Source: an uncultured Steroidobacter sp. (GTDB taxonomy: Bacteria > Pseudomonadota > Gammaproteobacteria > Steroidobacterales > Steroidobacteraceae). Taken from it: a stretch of DNA of 64,000 bases. The notes beneath the pieces were generated by a model. That model had not been told where the DNA came from and did not search any database. It saw only the letters and a program-made list of their open reading frames with translations. Of this stretch, positions 26,182 to 34,359 are shown in pieces. Location: NCBI RefSeq assembly GCF_937958065.1, contig NZ_CALFXI010000047.1:1-64000 (forward strand), given 5' to 3'. Made by a program: the position numbers and the translations under genes. How positions within the stretch are numbered: the stretch's first letter is position 1; every line of letters starts with the position of its first letter.

Positions 26182-27291
26182 TTAAACAGAATTGAGTTGA
26201 CCGAGCGCGGTCCGCAGCTTGCTGACCATCGCCTCCGTGTGAGATGCCGACAGCGCTACGCGCAACCGCGCGGTTCCCTTCGGTACCGTCGGTGGGCGGA
26301 TCGCAGGCACGTGGATGCCGGCTTCTCGTAACTGGGCCGCCGCCGCCAGCGCAGCCGCATCGTCGCCGAGCACGATGGGCACGATGGCCGACGGATGACC
26401 CGGGCGAAGCATATCGATGAGCGAGCGCAGGCGCGTTCGCAACCGATCGCCTTCTTCGCTCCGGCAGATGCGCACTGCCGCCGCCGCGGCGGCGGTGTCG
26501 GCCGGCGACAGGCCGGTGGTGAAGATGAAAGTCCGCGCGCGATTGACGAGCAGTTCGATCAGCCGGCTGGAGCCGGCGACGAAGCCGCCCAACGAGCCCA
26601 GCGTCTTCGACAGCGTCCCGACGTGCAACACCTCGACATCGCGAGTCGGCGGCAGCTTGGGGCCGAGCGCGGCATGCGCTTCATCGATGACCAGCAGCGC
26701 GCCATGCTCGCTGCACAACCCGGCGAGCGCAGGCAAGGGCGCAGTGTCACCATCCATGGAGAACACCGATTCAGTCACCACGATTTTCCGACCTGGAGTT
26801 TGTCTAAGCAGGCTCTGCAGGTGCTGCAGATCCAGGTGACGGTAAATCAAAGTGCGCGCTTTGGCCAGACGACAGCCATCGATGATCGACGCATGATTGA
26901 GCTCGTCGCTGAAAAGAGTCACGTCGGCTTCGCCCATTGTTGTCAGCACGCCAAGATTCGCCGCGTACCCGGAAGGAAACACGAGTGCGCGCTCGGTTTG
27001 GTTCCATTCGGCGAGCAGCGATTCCAATTCCACGTGCAGACTGCGAGTGCCGACGATCAGGCGCGACGCCATTGCGCCGGTGCCAAAGCGTTCGATGGCT
27101 GCAATGGCGGCGAGGCGCACCTGGGGATGCGCGGCCAGGCCGAGATAGTCGTTGGAAGCAAAAGAAACGAGCGTCCGGTCCCGCAATTTGCCTTCGGGAC
27201 CATCGGTATCGAAAGGCACCGTCTCGCGGTATCTGTTGATGGCGCGCAGAGCGGCCAGCTCGCGTTCCGCCCAGGTGTTCCAGTTGCTCAT
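26182..27291 (-). CDS. bioF: 8-amino-7-oxononanoate synthase
   Basis: This PLP enzyme condenses pimeloyl-ACP (or pimeloyl-CoA) with alanine in biotin synthesis. The 369-residue protein shows the oxononanoate synthase features SFASNDYLGLAAHP, GYAANLGVLTTM, DELNHASIIDG, DEAHAALGP and the PLP lysine in GTLSKTLGSLGG. The start overlaps the bioA stop by four bases (ATGA-type), so it is translationally coupled. Biotin genes bioB and a pimeloyl-chain gene are not in the window and must lie elsewhere. Confidence 0.95.
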   Translation of the reverse strand: MSNWNTWAERELAALRAINRYRETVPFDTDGPEGKLRDRTLVSFASNDYLGLAAHPQVRLAAIAAIERFGTGAMASRLIVGTRSLHVELESLLAEWNQTERALVFPSGYAANLGVLTTMGEADVTLFSDELNHASIIDGCRLAKARTLIYRHLDLQHLQSLLRQTPGRKIVVTESVFSMDGDTAPLPALAGLCSEHGALLVIDEAHAALGPKLPPTRDVEVLHVGTLSKTLGSLGGFVAGSSRLIELLVNRARTFIFTTGLSPADTAAAAAAVRICRSEEGDRLRTRLRSLIDMLRPGHPSAIVPIVLGDDAAALAAAAQLREAGIHVPAIRPPTVPKGTARLRVALSASHTEAMVSKLRTALGQLNSV

Positions 27292-28562
27292 GCTGTTTCC
27301 TCCAGCGCCGCCGCGAGCGTCGTCACGATGCGCTCGATCTCGGTTGCCGTGATGGTGAGCGGCGGGACGATGGTCACCACCGGCCCCATGGATCGGGACA
27401 GCACCCCGCGCTTGATCATTGCCGTACAGGTTCGGCGGGCGAACTTGGGGTCGTCGCTGGTATCGAGCTCGACCGCGCCCATCAGGCCTTGCAGGCGAAT
27501 CTGTTTCACCCGCTTGAACGGACGGATGCGCGTCTCCAGTTCGGTGCGCAGCTGCGCGGAGCGTTCACGCACGTTCTCGAGGACGGGCAGGGTTGTAATC
27601 AGCTGTAAATGTTTGAGCGCCACCGCCGCGGCGAGCGCATTGCCGCCATACGAGTGGCCGTGATACAGCGTCTTCTCGCTCAGGTCGGGACCCAGGAACG
27701 CGGCGAACACCCGCTGTGACGCTACCGTCGCCGACATCGGCAGATAGCCGCCGGTGATGCCCTTGCCCAGGCACATCAAATCCGGTCGCAAACCGCATTG
27801 CTCGGACGCGAACAGCGTGCCGGTGCGGCCGAAGCCGGTCGCGACTTCATCGCAGATCAGCAGCACACCGGTTTCATGACACGCCTTGCCGAGCTCGGCG
27901 AAATCGGCAGCCGGCGCGATCGACATGCCGGCCGCACCTTGCACCAGAGGCTCAACCACCACGGCCGCGAGCTTGCGATGATGTTCGCGAACCATCTGTG
28001 CCGCCGTGAGGACAGCGCCTGGTTCGGAGAATGCTGGAGCACGGAGCACCGGGAAGCGCAGCGGATCGAAAATCTGTGTGCCGAAGCCACCGCCGCCCAA
28101 CGATAGCGAGCCGATGGTGTCGCCGTGATAGCCGTCGCCGAACGCGAGGTAGGTCGTGCGGCCTTGCTCGCCTTTGTTGGTCCAGTACTGGAACGCAATC
28201 TTCAGCGCCTGCTCGACCGCGGCGGCGCCGTCCGATGCGAACAATGTATGTGCGCGATCCACCGGCACGAGGCGAGCCAGCGCTTCGGCGAATTCGATCA
28301 CGATGCGATTGCCATTGCCGAGCATGGTCGAATGAGCGACGCGGTCCAGCTGTTCGCGCACTGCCTGATCGAGCTCGGGCACACGATGGCCGAGCGTCGT
28401 GACCCAGAGCGAGGAGATCGCGTCCAGGTAACGGCGTCCTTCGACATCGATGAGCTCACGCCCTTCGGCGCGCTCCACGATGACCGGGCTGTTCTCGCCA
28501 TAGCAATCCATCTGAGTAAAGCCGTGCCAGACGCTGGCGGCGTCGCGTTCGAGCCAGTTCAT
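27288..28562 (-). CDS. bioA: Adenosylmethionine-8-amino-7-oxononanoate aminotransferase
   Basis: The 424-residue class III aminotransferase makes 7,8-diaminopelargonate using S-adenosylmethionine as amino donor. Visible features are MNWLERDAASVWHGFTQM, the substrate-binding GDGYHGDTIGSLSLGG, DEVATGFGRTGTLFA, and the PLP lysine in LGKGITGGYLPM. GAGG lies eight bases before the ATG at 28562. It leads the bioAFD operon and is divergent from a phosphoribosyltransferase gene 71 bases away. A biotin-repressor-type operator was sought in this gap and not seen. Confidence 0.94.
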   Translation of the reverse strand: MNWLERDAASVWHGFTQMDCYGENSPVIVERAEGRELIDVEGRRYLDAISSLWVTTLGHRVPELDQAVREQLDRVAHSTMLGNGNRIVIEFAEALARLVPVDRAHTLFASDGAAAVEQALKIAFQYWTNKGEQGRTTYLAFGDGYHGDTIGSLSLGGGGFGTQIFDPLRFPVLRAPAFSEPGAVLTAAQMVREHHRKLAAVVVEPLVQGAAGMSIAPAADFAELGKACHETGVLLICDEVATGFGRTGTLFASEQCGLRPDLMCLGKGITGGYLPMSATVASQRVFAAFLGPDLSEKTLYHGHSYGGNALAAAVALKHLQLITTLPVLENVRERSAQLRTELETRIRPFKRVKQIRLQGLMGAVELDTSDDPKFARRTCTAMIKRGVLSRSMGPVVTIVPPLTITATEIERIVTTLAAALEETA

Positions 28563-28632
28563 GCTGTCAACCTCGTCTACGGAATCAAGTCGACAGTGTA
28601 AGCGAGTTGCGGCCGGCGTGTATGATGCTGCG

Positions 28633-29199
28633 ATGGAAAAAACCTATATTTCGGCGGAATCCCTGCTGCGGGACTCCCTGGCATTGGGGCTGCAGATCGT
28701 CCGCAGCGGCTTCCGGCCGTCGTTCCTGGTGGGCATCTGGCGGGGCGGGGCGCCGATCGGCATCTCGGTCCAGGAGGTGCTGGAATTCAACGGCATCGAG
28801 TGCGATCACATCTCGATCCGCACGTCCTCGTACCTGGGCATGGACCTGCAGTCCAAGACGGTGCGGGTGCACGCGATCGATTACCTGGTGTCGCGGTTGA
28901 GCGCCGAAGACCAGCTGCTGCTGATCGACGATGTGTTCGACTCGGGACGCAGCCTCGAAGCGGTGGTCGCCGAGTTGCAGCGTCGCTGCCGGCGCAACAT
29001 GCCGGAGCAGGTCAGGATCGCGACGGTCTATTACAAGCCGAGCAGGAACACGAGCTCACTGCGGCCGGACTACTGCATTCGCGAGACGGATCAGTGGCTG
29101 GTGTTTCCGCACGAGTTGCAGGGGCTGACCCGGGAAGAGATTCTGGCGAACAAGCCGGTGGGCGAGGATTTCTTCCTGCCGACGTCGCAGACCAGATGA
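28633..29199 (+). CDS. Phosphoribosyltransferase-domain protein (hypoxanthine/xanthine type)
   Basis: The 188-residue protein has the type I phosphoribosyltransferase fold with the PRPP loop LLLIDDVFDSGRSLEAV, and LVGIWRGGAPIGISVQEVLEF near residue 35, a pattern typical of hypoxanthine- and xanthine-type enzymes. The base used cannot be read. The ATG at 28633 has no Shine-Dalgarno sequence, and TATGAT ends only six bases before it, so the mRNA may be nearly leaderless. The gene is divergent from bioA and convergent with the M20 peptidase gene. Confidence 0.82.
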   Translation: MEKTYISAESLLRDSLALGLQIVRSGFRPSFLVGIWRGGAPIGISVQEVLEFNGIECDHISIRTSSYLGMDLQSKTVRVHAIDYLVSRLSAEDQLLLIDDVFDSGRSLEAVVAELQRRCRRNMPEQVRIATVYYKPSRNTSSLRPDYCIRETDQWLVFPHELQGLTREEILANKPVGEDFFLPTSQTR

Positions 29200-29207
29200 C
29201 TGGCCCC

Positions 29208-30473
29208 TCAGTGGGCCTCGAGCAGGTCGGCGAGCGTCAGCGCGATCACGGCGGTTGCCTTTCTCAGATCGTCGAGTCGTAAACATTCATCGGCCCCGTG
29301 CCCATTTGCTTCCTGCAGCGTTTTGGGACCGGCGCCGTACAGCACGGTTGGAATGCCGGCGGACGCATAGTGTCTCGCATCCGTGTAGAGCGGCACCCCC
29401 TGCACCGGGATCGCGACCCCAAATTCCTCTTCCGCATGGGTTCTCAAAGCGATGATCAATCGTGCAGCGTCGGGCAGTTCCTGCAGTGGCTCGGCTAGCA
29501 TGATTCGTTTGATGTCCACAGTGATGCCGGAGCGTTGCTCGACCGCGCCTTCGATGAGCGAGCGCAACTGTGACTCCGTCGCTTCGGGGGACTCTTCGGG
29601 GATGATGCGACGTTCGAGCCGCATCGTGACCCGGTCGGGGACGACGTTCGTGTTGATGCCGCCTTGAATCAGGCCGATGTTGAGCGTCGGCGCATCGATG
29701 CCCGGCACCTTCGAGCGTATGTGCGTCAACGCTTCCCGATATGAGTAAAGCGCGTTGAGAATGTCCGTTGCGGCCTCGAGCGCATCGACGCCCGTGGCAG
29801 GCAGCGCGGCATGGCCGGACTTGCCAGTCACCTCGACTTCCAGGTGCAAACAACCGTTGTGCGCGCTGGTGACCGCATAAGAGAAGCCGGCACAGATCGC
29901 CAGTGCAGGCGCGCTCAGGCGCTGTTCGATGAGACGCTTCGGCCCGATGTTGCCGCCGCTCTCCTCGTCATAGGTGAAGTGCAGCTCGACCACACCGTCG
30001 AGCGGCACGCCCTGCTTTTCCAGGTCCAGCAACGCGAGCAGCGCCCACGTATAGGTCGCGAAGTCGGACTTGCTCACCGCAACGCCGCGGCCGAACATCA
30101 CCAGTCCATGATCGGGATCGTCGATGATCTCAGCGCCGTATGGATCGCGTGTCCAGCCCTGGCCGGGTGGCACGACATCGCCGTGCGCGTTGAGCGCGAT
30201 CGTTACGCCGCCGCGGCCGAAGCGTCGCCGCACGATCAGATTCGTGGCGGAGATCATTCCATTGGCTTGGGCCACCGGCGCGGGCACGACGTCAGTTTCC
30301 ACTTCGAGGTCGAGCAGACTCTCGAGCAATTCGTGGGCACGTTCGGCAGCAGGCGCGCAATCGCCGGGCGGATTGTCACTGGGGACGCGCACCAGCTCGG
30401 CAAGGAACTCCACCTGACGAATGAACTCGCGCTCCAGGAAGGCATGCACCAGGGCGCGGGTGGACACAGTCAT
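29208..30473 (-). CDS. M20-family metallopeptidase (ArgE/DapE/aminoacylase type)
   Basis: The 421-residue enzyme has the M20 zinc site: LNAHGDVVPPGQGW with the first histidine, FGRGVAVSKSDFATY, the catalytic glutamate in FTYDEESGGNIG, and a late HGADECLRLDD. Between them lies a dimerisation domain (TGKSGHAALPATGVDALEA). Family members remove acyl or aminoacyl groups from amino acids or peptides; the substrate is not clear here. I chose the ATG at 30473 because AGGA lies seven bases upstream and the family starts near this point. It faces the phosphoribosyltransferase gene. Confidence 0.88.
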   Translation of the reverse strand: MTVSTRALVHAFLEREFIRQVEFLAELVRVPSDNPPGDCAPAAERAHELLESLLDLEVETDVVPAPVAQANGMISATNLIVRRRFGRGGVTIALNAHGDVVPPGQGWTRDPYGAEIIDDPDHGLVMFGRGVAVSKSDFATYTWALLALLDLEKQGVPLDGVVELHFTYDEESGGNIGPKRLIEQRLSAPALAICAGFSYAVTSAHNGCLHLEVEVTGKSGHAALPATGVDALEAATDILNALYSYREALTHIRSKVPGIDAPTLNIGLIQGGINTNVVPDRVTMRLERRIIPEESPEATESQLRSLIEGAVEQRSGITVDIKRIMLAEPLQELPDAARLIIALRTHAEEEFGVAIPVQGVPLYTDARHYASAGIPTVLYGAGPKTLQEANGHGADECLRLDDLRKATAVIALTLADLLEAH

Positions 30474-30667
30474 TCGGCATTCCTGTTCATTGGTTGTATC
30501 CGACGCCGCCATTATAGAGAGAGCGCCACGCAACGCACGCCTTGCATTGACGAAACATTGACATTCATCAACGCGCGCTCGCATTCGCAGGCTCGTTTGG
30601 AACCATCGAGATGATGAGCCGCTTAGTAAGGGCGACAGCGATCATCGAAACATCTGGAGGATGAGAC

Positions 30668-30913
30668 ATGCGTGCCTTTGCTTTGCTTGCCGTGACCGCG
30701 ATGCTGTTCGCGGCCGGTTGCGCTAAAAAAGACGACACCGGTCAGATGAACAACACGCCGCCGGCGGATACGGCGCCGACGACGCCCGCACCTTCGCCGG
30801 GTGAACCGGCTCCGAGCCCGTCTCCGTCGGAGACCCCGCCGCCGCCGGATGCCTCTACGACGACGCCTCCGCCGGACGAGAACACCACGCAACCGACTCA
30901 GCCGCCGCAATAA
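30668..30913 (+). CDS. Small proline-rich lipoprotein, 81 residues
   Basis: MRAFALLAVTAMLFAAGC is a lipoprotein signal with acylation at C18, preceded by GGAGG seven bases before the ATG. The remaining 63 residues are almost entirely proline, threonine, serine, aspartate, glutamate and asparagine (SPSPSETPPPPDASTTTPPP), so it is an unstructured, acidic tail anchored to a membrane. No family is recognised; it may be a periplasmic spacer or simply low-complexity. It stands alone between an oppositely oriented M20 gene and the sulfate-binding protein. Confidence 0.72.
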   Translation: MRAFALLAVTAMLFAAGCAKKDDTGQMNNTPPADTAPTTPAPSPGEPAPSPSPSETPPPPDASTTTPPPDENTTQPTQPPQ

Positions 30914-30934
30914 TCGAGTAGCGGCCACAGACCG

Positions 30935-30963
30935 CGAGGCGGCGTCATCCAGACGCCGCCTCG
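30935..30963 (+). terminator. Strong GC-rich hairpin after the small lipoprotein gene
   Basis: CGAGGCGGCGTC (30935-30946) and GACGCCGCCTCG (30952-30963) are perfect 12-base inverted copies around a five-base loop, 22 bases after the lipoprotein stop. It is probably the terminator, though the T-run is weak. Confidence 0.7.
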
Positions 30964-31074
30964 TGCCGCTCGACTGATAACCTCCGATGACTTCCTTATC
31001 ACCGCGGCGTTACTGACACGACCGCGGGCTGGCTGCAGAATCGCTGCCCCCCTTGTTCAGGATCGTGGGTGCGT

Positions 31075-32073
31075 ATGAAGCATCGCGTCTGGTGGGTGCT
31101 GGCAGGTTTGCTGCTGGCGCCGGCCGCGTTTTCGCAGCAGCTGCTCAATGCGTCGTACGACGTCGCGCGCGAGCTGTTCGACGACATCAATCCGGCCTTC
31201 ATCGCCCAATGGAAACAACAGACCGGCAAGACGCTCAAGATTCGCCAGTCTCACGGTGGCTCGTCGAAGCAGGCGCGCTCCGTCGCCGAGGGTCTGCCGG
31301 CCGACGTGGTGACCTTCAATCAGGTCACCGATATCGACCTGCTGCACAAGGCCGGCCTGGTCGGGGCGGACTGGCGGCAACGCCTGCCGAACAATGCCTC
31401 GCCGTTCTATTCGCTGCCGGTCTTGATGGTGCGTGAAGGCAATCCCAAGCAGGTCAAGGACTGGAGCGATCTGGCGCGGCCCGGCATTCAGGTGGTGTTT
31501 CCCAATCCCAAGACTTCGGGCAATGGCCGCTACACCTATCTGGCCGCTTACGCTTATGCCCTGGCGCAGCACAACGGCGACGCCGCCAAGGCCAAAGACT
31601 TCGTGACCCGAGTGCTCGCGAATGTGCCGGTGTTCGACACCGGCGGCCGCGGCGCCTCGACGACGTTCATCGAGCGCGGCATCGGCGACGTGCTCGTCAC
31701 CTTCGAGTGCGAGATCACCGCGATCCGTCGCGAGTACGGCAAGAGCAATCTGCAGGCGGTGATTCCGTCGATGAGTCTGCGCGCGGACTTCCCGGTTGCG
31801 GTGGTCGATAAAGTCGTCGATCGCAAGAACACGCGTGAGGCCGCGACTGCGTATCTCAAATATCTGTACAGCCCGGCGGGACAGGACATCATTGCGAGGC
31901 ACTACAATCGCGTGAACGACGCCAGCATCACCAAGAAATACGCCGCACAGTTTCCACCGATCAAGCTGATGACGGTCGACCAGGTGTTCGGCGGCTGGGA
32001 CAAAGTGATGAAGACTCACTTCGCCGACGGCGGCATCCTGGACCAGGCGCTGATGAAGGCGCCGGCACGCTGA
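31075..32073 (+). CDS. sbp: Periplasmic sulfate-binding protein of an ABC transporter
   Basis: After a signal peptide (KHRVWWVLAGLLLAPAAFSQ) the protein carries the typical sulfate-binding features: LLNASYDVARELFDDINPAF, the SHGGSSKQARSV loop, GLPADVVTFNQVTDIDLL, FPNPKTSGNGRYTYLAAY and DTGGRGASTTFIERGIGDVL. It should bind sulfate or thiosulfate and hand it to an ABC permease. No cysT, cysW or cysA gene is close by in the window, which is unusual for the family. Start: ATG at 31075; an in-frame GTG two codons earlier is possible. The symbol is by family resemblance. Confidence 0.9.
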   Translation: MKHRVWWVLAGLLLAPAAFSQQLLNASYDVARELFDDINPAFIAQWKQQTGKTLKIRQSHGGSSKQARSVAEGLPADVVTFNQVTDIDLLHKAGLVGADWRQRLPNNASPFYSLPVLMVREGNPKQVKDWSDLARPGIQVVFPNPKTSGNGRYTYLAAYAYALAQHNGDAAKAKDFVTRVLANVPVFDTGGRGASTTFIERGIGDVLVTFECEITAIRREYGKSNLQAVIPSMSLRADFPVAVVDKVVDRKNTREAATAYLKYLYSPAGQDIIARHYNRVNDASITKKYAAQFPPIKLMTVDQVFGGWDKVMKTHFADGGILDQALMKAPAR

Positions 32074-32255
32074 TCAGGAGTTGAGGGCCGCGGTCTGCTT
32101 GCGACCCGGGCTGCTTCGCGCCATCCTGCCGCGCAGTTCCAGGGAGATCTGAATGAGCGATGTCTCATGCCGCTGATGGGCGAGCAAACATTTCTGCAAC
32201 TGCCGATTGCGAAAATCGGATCGGTGCCCGACGGTCAGCGACCGCTGCATCGCCC

Positions 32256-33017
32256 ATGAAATCCATTGTCTTCAGCGCTGTGCCCGGCTTGCCCGAAATC
32301 AGGGCGGGGCAGGATCTGTCGCAAACGATTGCAACTGCTGTCGCCGGCGCGGGGCTCGTGCCCGAACCCTGCGACGTAGTGGTCGTCGCGCAGAAAATCG
32401 TTTCCAAAGCGGAAGGCCGTACCGTTGACTTGCGCACGATCACGCCTTCGCCCCGGGCTATGGAGCTGGCGGCGCAAACTCGTAAGGACGCGCGGCTCGT
32501 CGAGGTGGTGCTTTCGGAGTCGCAGGAAGTGATGCGAGCCGTGCCCAATGTGCTGATCGTTCGACACCGGCTGGGATTCGTGATGGCCAATGCCGGCATC
32601 GATCGGTCGAACGTGCCTGGAGCGGCGCAAGATCGAGTGTTGTTGTTGCCGAACGATCCGGATGCTTCCGCCGCGCGTCTGCGTGATGAGCTGAGCGCAC
32701 GCTGGCAAGTCCCGGTGGCGGTGCTGATCAGCGACAGTTTTGGCCGGGCCTGGCGCAATGGCGTGGTGAATGTCGCGATTGGCGCTGCCGGATTGCCATC
32801 CATTATCGACCGTCGAGGCGAATATGACCGGGAAGGGCGCGCGCTGGAAATGACGGAGGTTGCCATGGCCGATGCCATCGCCGCCGGCGCCGCGCTGGTC
32901 ATGGGTGAAGCAAGCGAGGGAACTCCAGTGGTAATCGCACGAGGTCTGCAATGGGCGGCGAATGAACGCAACGCGGCGGCGCTGTTGCGCGCCAGGGATC
33001 AGGATCTGTTCCGATGA
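32256..33017 (+). CDS. cofE: Coenzyme F420-0:L-glutamate ligase
   Basis: The 253-residue protein adds the glutamate tail to F420-0 using GTP. Recognisable parts are the start MKSIVFSAVPGLPEI, VVVAQKIVSKAEGR, and the C-terminal SDSFGRAWRNGVVNVAIG followed by IIDRRGEYDREGRALEMTEVAMAD, which bind GTP and metal. The ATG at 32256 gives the normal start; 32 upstream residues of the open frame look spurious. Its stop overlaps the cofD start by four bases. It has no fused nitroreductase or FMN-transferase domain, unlike the FbiB form of actinobacteria. Confidence 0.9.
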   Translation: MKSIVFSAVPGLPEIRAGQDLSQTIATAVAGAGLVPEPCDVVVVAQKIVSKAEGRTVDLRTITPSPRAMELAAQTRKDARLVEVVLSESQEVMRAVPNVLIVRHRLGFVMANAGIDRSNVPGAAQDRVLLLPNDPDASAARLRDELSARWQVPVAVLISDSFGRAWRNGVVNVAIGAAGLPSIIDRRGEYDREGRALEMTEVAMADAIAAGAALVMGEASEGTPVVIARGLQWAANERNAAALLRARDQDLFR

Positions 33018-33955
33018 CTCGGGTACTGGCACTTTCAGGAGGCATCGGCGGGGCCAAGCTCGCGCTGGGTCTGCAGCATGTGCTGCCGCCCGGGGAGCTT
33101 ACGGTCGCGGTCAACACCGGCGATGATTTCGAGCACCTGGGCCTCGCGATCTCGCCCGACATCGACACGATGCTGTACACGCTGAGCGGGCTCGCCAATC
33201 CGGAGCTGGGCTGGGGCCGTGCCAACGAAAGCTGGAACTTCATGGCGGAGATCGAGCGGCTCGGCGGGGAAAACTGGTTCCGCCTGGGCGACAAGGATCT
33301 CGCGGTTCACATCGAGCGCACGCGGCGCCTCAACGCTGGCGAAAAGCTGTCGGGCATCACCGCGGATTTCGCGCGCCATTTCGGCATTCTGGGACGAGTG
33401 GTGCCCATGACCAACGACCTGGTCCGCACGATGGTGATCACCGACGAGGGCACCCTGGATTTTCAGCACTATTTCGTCGCGCGGCGCTGCGAGCCGGTGG
33501 TGAAAGGGCTGGCCTATGCGGGGGCGGCCGATGCGCAGCTCGTGCCCATTCTGCAGGATGCATCGCAGGATCCGTCGCTGCAGGCCATCGTGATCTGTCC
33601 ATCGAATCCCTGGCTGAGTATTGCGCCGTTCCTGGAAATCCCCGCGTGGCGCGAGCTGTTGCACGAAGCCACGGCGCCAGTGATCGCGGTCTCGCCGCTG
33701 GTCAATGGCCAGGCGGTGAAAGGGCCCACCACCAAGATCATGAGCGAGCTGCAGCTGGAGCAATCGTCGGCGACCATCGCCCGCTTCTATGAGGGCATCA
33801 TCGACGGCTTCGTGCTGGACAAGTCCGAAGCGCACATCGCGCCGGGCCTCAGTGTCGCCACTCACGTGACCGCGACGCTGATGAAGACAGCGGCGGACAA
33901 GCAGCGACTGGCCCGCGAAGTGCTGGAATTCGCGCGCTCCTTCAGCAACTTGTAG
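33014..33955 (+). CDS. cofD: 2-phospho-L-lactate (or analogous) transferase of F420 synthesis
   Basis: The 313-residue protein moves the phosphoester side chain from its GDP-activated form onto the deazaflavin Fo, giving F420-0. Features are the N-terminal ALSGGIGGAKLALGL, NTGDDFEHLGLAISPDIDT, the GRVVPMTNDLVRTMV segment and the late GPTTKIMSELQ. The first step genes (Fo synthase and the guanylyltransferase) are not in this window. Which three-carbon unit is used (lactate, 3-phosphoglycerate or phosphoenolpyruvate) cannot be told. It is co-translated with cofE and followed by a ferredoxin gene 65 bases later. Confidence 0.92.
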   Translation: MTRVLALSGGIGGAKLALGLQHVLPPGELTVAVNTGDDFEHLGLAISPDIDTMLYTLSGLANPELGWGRANESWNFMAEIERLGGENWFRLGDKDLAVHIERTRRLNAGEKLSGITADFARHFGILGRVVPMTNDLVRTMVITDEGTLDFQHYFVARRCEPVVKGLAYAGAADAQLVPILQDASQDPSLQAIVICPSNPWLSIAPFLEIPAWRELLHEATAPVIAVSPLVNGQAVKGPTTKIMSELQLEQSSATIARFYEGIIDGFVLDKSEAHIAPGLSVATHVTATLMKTAADKQRLAREVLEFARSFSNL

Positions 33956-34020
33956 GACGCTCCGGAGCGCGAAATGGCACAATTGCCGCCCCGTTTCGGG
34001 CGCTTTGTGGGGAGCATTCG

Positions 34021-34338
34021 ATGACTATTCGGTTGAACGTGGTGGACCGCAATGGCGGCGAGCACGAGGTGGCAACGGCACCGGAAGGCTCGTTGATGGA
34101 GACGCTGCGCGAATTGGACTACGGCGTCAGCGCCATCTGCGGCGGCATGTGCTCCTGCGCCACTTGCCACGTGTATATCGATCCGGACTGGCTGGCGAAG
34201 CTGCCCGAGCGGCAGAGCGATGAAGGCGAGCTGCTCGCCGAGCTGCAATTCCGCCAGGACAACTCGCGCCTGTCATGTCAGATTCAGTTGCAGCAGGCCT
34301 ACGACGGCCTGCGCCTGACGCTCGCGCCGGAAGAATGA
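34021..34338 (+). CDS. [2Fe-2S] ferredoxin, adrenodoxin/putidaredoxin type
   Basis: The 105-residue protein has the cluster cysteines in ICGGMCSCATCHVYI (the CX5CX2C pattern) and a fourth in LSCQIQL, with LMETLRELDYGVSAI upstream and the DDNSRL-like region DNSRLSC. Such ferredoxins pass electrons from an NAD(P)H reductase to cytochrome P450 or other oxygenases. GGGGAG precedes the ATG by six bases. The reductase gene follows 21 bases after the stop, so they form a unit. Confidence 0.92.
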   Translation: MTIRLNVVDRNGGEHEVATAPEGSLMETLRELDYGVSAICGGMCSCATCHVYIDPDWLAKLPERQSDEGELLAELQFRQDNSRLSCQIQLQQAYDGLRLTLAPEE

Positions 34339-34359
34339 TCGTCGTTGCAGATTTCGCTC

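Noticed and set aside
28563..28632. A biotin-repressor operator between bioA and the phosphoribosyltransferase gene
   Set aside because: Neither the BirA-type TTGTAAACC nor the BioR-type TTATCTATAA pattern is present.
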